The position numbers were made by a program, and so were the translations under genes. From positions 13,591,632-13,655,631 of the forward strand of contig CM044867.1 in NCBI GenBank assembly GCA_024500155.1: a DNA stretch of 64,000 nucleotides, written 5' to 3'. The DNA is from Chenopodium formosanum. Taxonomy: Eukaryota > Streptophyta > Magnoliopsida > Caryophyllales > Amaranthaceae. Positions 36,120-46,397 of this stretch are shown piece by piece. The notes below the pieces were generated by a model, which saw only the letters and a list, made by a program, of their open reading frames with translations, did no database searches and had not been told where the DNA came from. Position 1 is the first letter of the stretch; the number at the start of each line of letters is the position of its first letter.

Positions 36120-39100
36120 AGACAATTGCGTGGAATTGTAGGGGATTCAATGAAGCCGGTTCCCCTAAATTACCTTTTGTGCTTTGGCTTAAACAAAAAT
36201 TTCTTCCTATGTTTATTTTTCTTTCGGAAACTAAGATGTCAGTCTACAAAGGTGCTACTATTTTCAAAAAAAGTGCACCAATTTTCTCTTTGGGGTAGAT
36301 GCGGAAGGGGCTAGTGGGGGACTGTTAGTACTAGTTTGGAGTAGTTTAAATGTGTCTTGTACTTTTCTTCTAAGAATGTGGTAGTTTGTAAGGTAGTCGA
36401 ACCAAATGGCAATGAATGTAATTTTATGTTTGTGTATGGACCACCTCTTTTAGAAGATAGGGGTGAAGTGTGGGCGATGCTGCTTGATTTAGTTAATAGA
36501 ACTCCAAACTGTCTTTTAATTGGCGATTTTAATCAAGTGGAATACACTTGTGATAAATTAGGGGGGACTAATTCTATTAGGGGGTGGAGTGAGTTTATGG
36601 ACTGGAGGGTAAACACAAAGCTGCTGGAAGTAAACTTTGCAGGTCCAACGTTTACTTGGACGAACAAAAGAGAAAATAATAAGCTTGTTATGGAAAGAAT
36701 TGATAAAGCTTTTGTGGATGAAATGTGGACAGACAATTAACCAAATGGAAGGCTATATCACCAACCATTCACGGTCTCTGATCATGGAGCAATAGTTTAT
36801 GATAGGAATGGAACAACTACAACAAATAGAAGACCTTACCAGATAGAGAAATGGTGCCTCAAGTTTGAGGAAATTAGCTTACTTGTAAAAAATATTTGGG
36901 GAAAGACGGATGTGCAGGGGTCAAGTATGTACAAAGTGGAGAGGAAATTGCGTGAGCTAAGACCTCTTATCAGGAAGTGGTGCTTAAAATACAAGAAATT
37001 TTGGGAGATAAACTGGAGCAATATTTCAGACACTCTCGAAAAGGAAGCCATGGCTATTAACACCATTGAGGAAGGTAATACTTTTATGCTTAATTTAAAG
37101 TCAAGTATTAGCAAGATAGATGTGGACTTCTTATATTGGAAACAAAGACTTAAAAAGGAATGGGTGAAGAAAGGGGATGTGGCTTCCAAGCTTATGTACT
37201 CACAAGTAAAACAAAGACAAAAACATAATGAGATTTACATGATTAAAAACTCTAGTAATGCCTGGGTAAAAGGTCAAGATTCGGTTACTAGCGTAGTTGT
37301 TGACTTCCTCAAAGGTGTGTATGACCCTAAAATAGTAGGAAATGGAGAGGATGAGATTAATCTGGTATTAAGAGAGCTAGAGATCTTCTGCATTAAAGAG
37401 TCAGAAAAATGGATTTTTGAGAAAAGCTTCACTCCAGAAGAGATAAAATTGGCTATGTTTAGTATTAAAAATGACAAATCCCCGGGTCCAGACGGTTTTA
37501 ATGTTGAATTTTTCAAACAACATTGGGATATTGTTGGTGCTTCGGTGATAAAGGGAATAACCAGTTTTTTCAATAGTGGCTTCCTGCTAAAATCTTGGAA
37601 TCATTCCATCCTAATTATGATTCCAAAAGTGGATAACCCAGTAGAAGTGGGACAATTAAGGCCGATAAGTCTCTGTAACACTATTTATAAATGCATTTCA
37701 AAATGTATGGTAAATAGGATTAAGTTAGTGTCACCAAGCCTAATCTTAGAATATCAACATGCTTTTGTACCGGGGAGGCATATGGCAGATAACTCGCTCT
37801 TAAGCCATGAAATTCTATCTGTCATTAACAAAAGGAAGAAAGGGCAAGATTTAGCGATTATCAAAATGGATATGAGCAAGGCCTATGACCGTGTAAGGTG
37901 GGACTTTTTGGTGGCTATTTTAAGAAGATACGGTTTCCCGGAGCACTGGATCCTTTTATGCTACCAATGTTTTTCTACGGTCTCCTATAAAGTCCTTATT
38001 AACGGAAACGTTTCAGAGTCTTTCAAACCAAAATGTGGCCTTCGACAGGGGGACCCGATATCACCATATTTATTTTTATTTTGTATGGACATACTCTCGA
38101 GAATGATGAGAATTGGGGAAGATATAAATTTGTTTAAGGGTATCAAGATTACAAGGAACACTCCGAGAATCAGTCACCTTTTCTTTGCTGACGATGCTCT
38201 TCTCTTCTTCCAAGCATCAAAGAAGGCTTGCCATGAAGTGGTCTCTATTGTTCAAAGGTTCTGTAAAATTTCAGGGGAGCAACTCAACCTAAATAAATCC
38301 TTTGTAAAATTTAGCCCAAGTACCTTAGAGCACAATTGGATACCCTTGATCATCACCTAGGAGTGCCTATTGATCTAAAGGGTAATAAGAGTTCGAATTT
38401 CTTTTTCTTAGTGGATAAAATTGCAAAAAGAATTCTCTCCTCGAACTCGTGTCATCTCTCACTCACCACAAAAATTATTTTGGCAAATACAGTGCTGATT
38501 GCAATGGCTGCTCATGTGATGAATAGTTTTAAACTGCCAAGCAGTATTGTCTCAAAAGTTGAGAGTTTAATTTTTAACTTTGTTTGGGGAAACAAGGGAT
38601 GTAAGGGGATACGTTGGGTAAGGAAGAGTATAGTTCAGCTCCCTCGTGGAATGGGGGGTTTGGGGATAAGAAATGTGGATGTTCTGAATGATACTCTACT
38701 AATGAAGCAATCCTGGAGAATGCATAACAATCCTCAGTTATTAGTGGCAAAAGTTTTCTCTACTAAAGGAGGGTCAATGCTAAGGAATGGGAAGGTACAA
38801 TAAGGCTACATTACGAATATGTCTTGAGGTATGAGAGGAATTAGGAAAAGTGAGTCTAAATTCCTTAAGGGTCATGCGTGGAAGGTGGGAAATGGTGAGA
38901 ATATAGGAGTGTTTAAGGATAGATGGCTTAATGGTAGAACTCCGGAAGCAAATTCAGATGTTACTCTGAGACAGGCTATGACTTGGAAGGTAAATAGATT
39001 TATTGATAAATCTTCTTAGTCTTGGAAGGGAGCGATAAGGAAGGCCTTTAGTGTAAAAGATGCAATTGAAATAGGTTCCATTGAGCTTCCAGGAAGAGAT

Positions 39101-40213
39101 AAGGATGACTTGTTGCACTGGGATCACACAAGCTCCGGAAATTTTACAACTAAGTCGGGTTATGTGTTTCTCATGAAACATATGAAGAAAAATGACAGAA
39201 TTGGGGGATCAGAAATTTCATTTTTAAATTTCCTATGGAAGCAAAAGTTGTTACCTAAGTGAAAAATTTTTATATGGAAAATTTTCTATAATGGGCTAGC
39301 TGTAATGAGTAATCTCAAGATCCGCAATATTTGTGAGAATGAAGCTTGTGAGATATGTGGTGAGGAAGAGAATATTAACCATGTTCTCAGATTTTGTGTA
39401 GTGGCAAACTAAGTGTGGCAATGTGGTAGTCTTGGCATCATCCCTACTATCAGTCCTAGCATATCTATCAATGAGTGGATATAGTGGTATATACAACAAT
39501 TTCTAACTCTGGATGGTAAAGGTAGTAAACGTATTACTATTTTCATAGCTACAATGTGGGAAATCTGGAAGTCTAGGAATGATTTTAGCTTCCAAGCAAA
39601 TAGAACTCATATCAATGTGATCCTTGAGAGGATAGAGAAAAGTATGCAAGATCAGTCTGACTTCGAACATAAAGACTCTCAGGATCTGGAATTCCTTCAT
39701 CCACCTGAGAGTGAGGTGAGTGCTCCCCCTGGTTACAAGATTGCAAGCCTAGGTAGACTTGAAATAGGCACAACAAGATTTACGGTTCAAGTAGATAGGG
39801 CTTGGAACAAGAACACTAGAAGAAGGGGAGCAGGTTGGGTCATAGAGTACGATGGGAAGGTAACAGAACTGCAAGGCTGCTCCTACGGAATAGCAAACTC
39901 AGCTTTACAGGCAGAGGCAATTGCTTGTCTAGAAGCTCTGCAATGGTGCTGGGAAGCAGGTATTCAGAGCCTTATTATCAAAACTGATGCTAGTATGTTG
40001 GTAGACATATTACAAAGAAAGGATTTACAAGAAAAATCAATACTCTGGACCATTGATGAAATAGGTAAACTTGGTAAGAATTTGACATGGTGTATAATTC
40101 GAAAGGAGCAAAGATCAAAGGTTGAGGAGGCACACAAATTGGCGAAGATGGCTACAACAAATGCTATAGTATCAAGACCAAATTTACCCATTGTGTTTAA
40201 TTTCTTAGAGTAG
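36117..40213 (+). pseudogene. LINE ORF2: APE endonuclease, reverse transcriptase, RNase H
   Basis: Domains in order are as follows. Endonuclease (36,117-36,830): TIAWNCRGFNEAGSP, LSETKM, IGDFNQVE, FTWTNKREN and SDHGAI. Reverse transcriptase (about 37,400-38,340): NDKSPGPDGFNVEFF, RPISLCNTIYKC, MDMSKAYDRVRWDFL, GLRQGDPISPYLF and the catalytic FFADDALLF. A zf-RVT segment follows (CEICGEEENINHVLRFC, about 39,350). RNase H (39,750-40,190) has its acidic residues in VDRAWN, AEAIACLEAL and IKTDASML. Breaks include a TAG at 36,297, a TAA at 36,738, a frameshift near 38,340, and stops at 38,801, 39,017, 39,259, 39,410 and 39,481. The RT core itself is open for 480 codons. Confidence 0.9.
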
Positions 40214-40552
40214 TTGTTAAATCTTATGCTTTAGCCTGTGTCAAAAAAAAAAAAAAATTAATAAAAATATAAAATAATTATTTAGTTTTTCTCACATACC
40301 TTACTTTTTAATGAACTATCAACACCACAACCATTCCTTATATTTTTCAAAAATCTTAATTACCACCCTATTATCTTATTATATTAAAGATAATTAAATT
40401 ACCTAAATTTATTTGTCAGTCAAAATATTATACTTACAAGATAGCACTAGCAAGCTACTCAACTTGTCATCAATTGGTTTTACTATATTTTTTATTTATC
40501 TTCTATATAAATCCCAAATTATTGACCACAAACTCTACAATTGATACATACA

Positions 40553-40980
40553 CTAGGGCTGACCGAGATTGCATGGTTTGAGGATCGGGGACCGGACCGT
40601 AATCAACCGGTTCGAGTTCCAGTCTAAACCTATTTATTTTTGTCCAAAATGGATTGGTTATATTCTTTTTTTTTAATATCTTTATGTATACATCATTTTT
40701 TACTGTCTTGTTTTTGTTTGTGTGCTTTACTATTTTGCACTTATAATTTATACTACGTAAATTACAAGTTTTTACCTAAATTTTTGAGAAATTTAAACAT
40801 AAATTCAAAAATTTTCATCCAAATAATAGAAAAAATACATTTTCCGTTCCGGGCCAAAATATTCCAGTTTTACACGGACTTGACCGAAAACCCTGAATCA
40901 ACAATTTGTTAGGATCGACGACCGACCCGGAATCCAATGGTCCGGTTCGGTTTCCGATCTTGGTCCCTTTTGCACACCCA
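40553..40980. mobile_element. hAT-type MITE (428 bp) with 8-bp target duplication
   Basis: TACATACA is found at 40,545-40,552 and again at 40,981-40,988. The element starts CTAGGGCTGACC and ends TTTGCACACCCA. Its interior has GGTTCGG/CCGAACC-type inverted motifs near both ends. An 8-bp duplication and TAGGG-like ends fit hAT non-autonomous elements. There is no coding capacity. The terminal repeats are short and imperfect, so the family call rests mainly on the duplication. Confidence 0.75.
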
Positions 40981-41418
40981 TACATACAACCACTAATAAA
41001 GATCCTACTCTCACAAACAAAAATGTAAAGCTAGAATTATGAGAATCGAACCCCAAACCTTATACAATTGAGCTATTCCATAGTATTCTAGTACCTCAAT
41101 TTCTTATTATTTGTACAAAGAAATATTTTATGTTTCGTAAACAATACCTTTCTGTTGCAAATAATAAGAAACAAATGTAATACAATGCGACGCTTTTTTG
41201 ATGTGGCCAACCACATTATGCGGCAAAGTGACACACATCAAAACACTGACCGACCGAGTAACTCTTGATCAAATAACCTTTAATTGACCGAGTAACCCCG
41301 GCCACACAACCCCTGACAAGTAACTCCTAACTGACCGAATAACCCCGACCACACAACATCTGACCGAGTAACCCCAGCTACATATGAAAATTTGTAACTA
41401 CCATATATATACCTCAGC

Positions 41419-41419
<1 letters not shown>

Positions 41420-41493
<74 letters not shown>
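41420..41493. repeat. TAA microsatellite, about 24 units
   Basis: It is an uninterrupted TAA repeat directly before the start of the second non-LTR element. A shorter TAA-rich tract (46,455-46,495) follows the 3' end of the same element. Confidence 0.95.
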
Positions 41494-41496
<3 letters not shown>

Positions 41497-41956
41497 TCTC
41501 TCAAATTGGTCGATTAGGGCAGGGTAGTTTTAGGTTTCTTCCGCGGCTTCCACGTTAGTTTTCCGGTGTGTTAGGGTCTGCTCCGGCGTAAGTTCAAGTC
41601 AGGCGAAGGGCTTTCATTCATAGGCGGGTTTCAGGCGGTTTTCTGGCGAAATTGAGGTGTATTTCGGTCGATTTTCAGGTAGTTTTTGGGTGCATTTTGG
41701 GCTGTTTTCCAGGCTATTTCCGGGCGTGTTTAAGGCTGGGATCACAACCATTTTCCGGCAGCTTTTGTTTCATGCGTCGTGCTTCATTATCGGACGTCTT
41801 TTCAATTTCTTTTAGGAGCATTTTGAAGGCATCTTTGCGGTCCTACCTCGCGTTTTCATAGCAGATTTTTGCCTCTGTTTTCTTGCTGTGTCAGGCGTTT
41901 TTTGGGCTGTTGCTAGGCGTCCCTTTGAGGTAACAGTTTTGGGTTTTCTATAAGGT

Positions 41957-42865
41957 CAGGGCAGTCCCAAACATTTTCGGGGCCCTGTTCTAATCCTAAA
42001 AATTGGGCCCTAATAAATAGATACAGTATAATTTTTTTTAACTCATCTATGAAAATTTTTTAGATGTATAATTAATACCAAATTAATAACGTATGTAATT
42101 ATTAATTAAATTAATAAATGAAGGTAAAAAAATAATAGAAAAAACTTGTAAAAAAATTGATTGAAACAAGCTATTAGTTTAATTAGCAAGTGTTCACCTT
42201 CGAAATATTGAAAGCTTCATTGCCGCTTATCACAATTACAGGTTACCGATTTCTTTTACTTTTTACTTAAAAATGTGAAAATAAGCTCAAAGCAAATCAA
42301 AGTATTGGGGAAAAGACAGAGTAAATAACACATACCTTATATATGAGTAATATGACTGATTCATTGAATGAATTTTGATCTTTTACCGAGTAAACAATGA
42401 TTAATCCAATTTTTGGTGTATGGAAAAATTTGTTTAACATATAACTAAGTAAACTAACCATTGAAAGAGGATTTGAATAAAAAAAAATAATAACCATTAA
42501 AAGAGGATTTGAATAAAAAAAAAAATATAACCATTAAAAGAGGAAAGTGAACCGTGGGAGTATTTTACTCCTAGGAAACTTCATGTTTTTTTGGTATTGA
42601 TGTGAGAATTAAAGGATTATTATTAAAGGAGAATTATTAAGATTGAAATTTTATTTATGGGAATTGCAAATTGACAAAGGTAATTATGGAGTAGATGGAT
42701 TCGGAAAATTGATTTGGATTATTAAATTGTAAACGTATTCCTATACATGCTGCAAACTGATTTTTTTTTTCTTTTCACAAAACTGGGCTCCAAGCGAAAT
42801 AGGGCCCTTAAAATTTCGGGGCCCTGTGCCGAGGGTCTGTTTTCACAGGCCCTTAGCCGGCCCTG
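41957..42865. mobile_element. hAT-type non-autonomous element (909 bp) in the retroelement leader
   Basis: TATAAGGT occurs at 41,949-41,956 and again at 42,866-42,873. The element starts CAGGGCAGTCCC and ends GCCGGCCCTG, so its ends are CAGGGC inverted repeats. Subterminal GGGGCCCTG motifs face each other (41,980 and 42,818). These are hallmarks of hAT elements. It has no transposase. It contains an internal tandem repeat of about 45 bp near 42,450-42,545 (CCATT(G/A)AAAGAGGATTTGAATA). It split the leader of the retroelement and is therefore younger. Confidence 0.88.
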
Positions 42866-42869
42866 TATA

Positions 42870-43241
42870 AGGTTCTTTGGTCAGGTTTTTGGGGTGCTTT
42901 GGTCTGGTTTTGGTCTGGTTTTGGGCTGTTTGCTGCGCATTTTTGATGCTGTAATCTAGTCAGTTTGGTGGTCCGTTTGGGTGCAGTTTAGTGGTCTATT
43001 TGGGAGCAGTTTTTCTTGTCGGTTTTCTGATCATTCTGGGGCAGTTTCGTGGAGATTGTGGTGTTTTTTTGGGCAGTTGGTGCTTTTTTACGGTGGTCGG
43101 TGTTGGTGCAGTTTTGGTGTGTTTTTGGGGCAGTTTTGGTGTGTTTTTGTGCTCAATTTTTGGTGTGTTTTTGTGGCTATTTTGGAGTGATTTTGTGCTC
43201 AGTTTTTGGTGTGTTTCTTGTGGCAATTTGAGGTGGGTGTT
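42870..43241 (+). other. G/T-rich leader of the LDD-type retroelement
   Basis: The strand is strongly G- and T-rich with loose repeats of TTTTGGTGTGTTTTTG and GGGGCAGTTT. It continues, after removal of the hAT element, the similar G/T-rich stretch at 41,530-41,948. It precedes the first ATG of the element's frame (43,242). No protein similarity was seen. Confidence 0.6.
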
Positions 43242-46200
43242 ATGCCTCTTATTTCTCCGTTCCATTGCCCATTTGTGGGTCTTAATGGGTGTCTTGATGG
43301 CCAGGGTAATGGGCTCTCTAAACCTTACTTGCTTACTCATCTTCGTGATCGTCATTGGTATGCAAATGCGCGTGATTTGACCCGGCACTCTCTTTCTTCT
43401 AATTTGGCTATTTTCTTGGAGGCGGAGTCAACCTTTTGTCGTATGGGCATTTGGCTTTGTGGGGTGTGTTTCAAGACGCAAACTCTTCGTACGAATTGTC
43501 GGCATGGTCCTGGTCCCAATGATTTCGTGGCCCCTCCTAATTTTGGGGATGGTGTGGTTCGATTTATTCTTTATGGTTTTTCTAAACCGCAGGGTCCTGC
43601 TTCTAAGGTATCTAATCTTGTTCCTACGGTACCTAGTGAGCCTCATTCTGCTTTTGATGTTGGTCTTCTTGATAGTTTGCTTTCGAAGCGGTTTCGTTCG
43701 ATGAAATCTATCCCTCTTATGTGTCACTTGGGTTTTTCTCGGGTTTTAAAGGGGGCCTTGATAAGGTGATTAGCAAACCTGGTGACATCTCTTATTGGGT
43801 TCCATTGCTTGTGTTGCCTCTCTGTGTCCTTAAAACCTTTCCTCCAAGGAGTAGTCGTGAGTGTTCTTCGGGTGTCAGGCGACAGCGACAAGAAGAGAAT
43901 ATCACTGCTGCTATTCGTTATTGGTGTGAGCCTGGTGGTTCCGTGCAGCTTGTGCGAGACACGTTGGCTGATGTGTCTCCACCTTTGTTGGACGCTGATG
44001 AGGACCATGATTTGTCCTAGCGTAACATTAAGCAGTGTAAGAGAAAGATTTTTAACGGACATTACACTGCTGCGGTTAGGGTTCTTTTGTCTTCTGGCCT
44101 TGCCCCTTACAATGATGCTACTCTTGCAAATTTGCAAGCTAAACACCCTTCCTCTCCAGATCCTATCTTATCGGATATTCCCGTTGATTAGCACCTTTTT
44201 ATTACTCCAGCTGTTGTTTTGGATCAGATTAGGGGTTTTCTGTGAGATACGTCATGCGGTAGAGACGACTTGCATGCTCAACACCTTATGGATTGTTTGA
44301 GTGGTGCTACAATTGATATTTTTGATGAGTTGGTGGACTCTATTACGCAGGTGGTTAATCTTTTTCTTGCTGGGAAATGTCCAGCTGAGTTGGGAGAATA
44401 CATTGCTAGTACTCCTTTTACGCCACTTGTTAATCCTGGCGGTGGTATTCGTCCTATTGTTGTGGGTACCGTTTGGAGGGGTCTGGTTTCAATGGTTGGG
44501 GCTGCTTTAATTGGTCCGCGTCTGGGGAGCTATCTAGGAGGTCTTTAGTTTGGTGTTGGGGTTCCTGTGGGTGGTGAGGCTATTCTTCATGCTGTTAATC
44601 GTTAGGTTGAGGCGCGAGGTGGTGATATTGGTCTCTCCAAGGGTGGATTTCCAGAATGCCTTTAATTTGGTAGACCGTTTGGCTTTGTTGCGTGAGGTTC
44701 GTCTCCGTTGTCCAGCTCTCTCGCGATGGGTTGAATTCTGTTACTCTACTCAGCCAGGCTGTTTTATGGGGAGCATATCTTATGGTCATGTTAGGGAGTG
44801 CAATAGGGTGATCCTCTAGGCCCTTTGCTTTTTGCTTTGGTTCTTCATCCGTTAGTATGCCGAATGAGAGATTTTTTTGACTTATGTTTGCAAGCATGGA
44901 ATTTGGATGACAAGACTATTATTGGTGACACCTTGGTGGTAGGAAAGGTTTAGGAGTTGATTTTAGCGGAGGGACCTCGTCTCGGACTCCATGTCAATGT
45001 TGAGAAAACAGAAATATTCTGGCCCTTGGAGGACCATCATAGCCGTTTTATCGGTGTCTTTCCTCCGGATATTGGTCGTCCTATGCAAGGTATTAAGTTG
45101 CTGGGTGGTCCAGTCAGTGCTGATTCCTCTTTCTGTGGTGAGCTTGTTTCGCAGAGAGTGTCCAAGACCATTGTGCTAATCGATGATGTTGCTAAACTCG
45201 ATGATCCCTAGTGCGAGTTGTTACTTCTTTGTGCGTGTACAAGGGTTTAAAACTCTACTTTACTATGCGCACTTGTCCTCCTCGTCTTTTTGAAACAGCA
45301 CAGGTTACTTTTGACGTGGCCCATCGGGCTTCTTTGGAGCGCATTGTGACAGCTTCGAGGCCTGGTTTTGGTGATTGGCAATGGCGACTTGCCACCTTAT
45401 CCTTTGCTTATGGTGGTTTGAGTGTCTATTCGGCGGGAGATGTTAAGCATTATGCTTTTCTTGTGTCGCGTCTGCATTCTTCTAGCAGGCTACGCTTCTT
45501 CGCAATTCTGGTATTGTTTCGATAGTGGCTCTTAGTCTTTTTAACAAGACTGTGGAGACTAACCATATGAGTAACCCTAGTGAGATCGCTGCCCCCAGAC
45601 TCATGAAAAAGTTGGCAGATATATATTTCACGAAGGTCACTACATCTGCATATTCCACTTTCTCCTTAACTCCGCGTCAGGTAGCCTTATGGAAGTCTGG
45701 GAGATCATTCTTCGGCCTAGTTGCCTACGGTCCCGATATCGGGTTTGGGTCAGACTATGAATGGTAAGACTTACCGTAGTGTTCTTTGCTACCGGTTGGG
45801 TGTTCCTTTGTTCTCCATTTCGACACCGTGTTCTGTTTACTCAAGGGTTTTTGATGCGGATATTTATGGGGATCATGCAGTGTCTTTTCCTAGGATATTA
45901 GGTGTTAAACATCGGCACAATGTTGTTTGTGACACTCTTGTTGATATTTGTTTTCGATCTGAGATTTCTGCTCGAAAAAGAGGTTAACGTTGGGTTGACT
46001 GGAGGTAACGACGGGGCTCTACGACCGGCAAATGTTTATTCCTGGGATAGAGGTCTTGATGTATGTGTTGACTTGACGGGATTTTCACCTTTGACACTAT
46101 CGGGGTTGTCTGACTTCATTCCTGGTCGTGTTGTGTCGGCGACAGCTCAGGGGAAGCGGGACAAGTATGGGGCGCGTTGCAGGGTTATTGGCTATGGTTT

Positions 46201-46397
46201 TCTTCCTTTTTTTCTTTTCTTCGTTGGGGGAATTAGAGAAAGATGTTATTGCGTTGCTGAAACGGGTTTAGGCATTCGCTTAATCACAGGATATTGGTGC
46301 TCGTGCAGCTGCTCACATCTTCAACAGGATCGGGTTCGCTATAGCTAGAGGGGTGGGGGCTCAGATTGTATCTCGGCTCCCCACCAATTTCTTGTAA
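43242..46397 (+). pseudogene. C2H2 finger / LDD-type reverse transcriptase / RLE-like protein
   Basis: The N-terminus has a C2H2-like finger, C-x7-C then HLRDRH (about 43,263-43,355), and a second Cys cluster (CRMG..CGVC). The middle has LPLCVLKTFPP and RRQRQEENITAAIRYW. The RT region follows: NPGGGIRPIVVGTVWRGL, VDFQNAFNLVDR, VQ-stop-GDPLGPLLF, and WNLDDKTIIGD where most LINEs have FADD. The C-terminus has a degenerate CCHC-like patch (CSVY, GDHAVSF), then HRHNVV and RPANV...LDVCVDLTG, resembling the CCHC plus PD...D layout of R2-type restriction-like endonucleases. It is disabled by about seven TAG codons, one TGA and several frameshifts. The stop is at 46,395. The RT assignment is firm; the endonuclease call is inference. 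Confidence 0.7.

Larger units (their letters stand above)
33290..40257 (+). mobile_element. L1-type LINE, near full length but inactivated
   Basis: It is a plus-strand element, antisense to NAC1, with a 5' untranslated region of about 400 bp, a gag-like ORF1, an ORF2 with endonuclease, reverse transcriptase, zf-RVT and RNase H regions, and a 15-A tail at 40,243-40,257. Both reading frames are broken by several frameshifts and stops. The exact 5' end is uncertain (the pyrimidine-rich start near 33,290) and no convincing target duplication was found in the AT-rich flanks. Confidence 0.88.

Noticed and set aside
43206..43388. A Lys/Thr/Pro-rich minus-strand ORF (42,996-43,388).
   Set aside because: It is the antisense reading of the G/T-rich leader; no other support.
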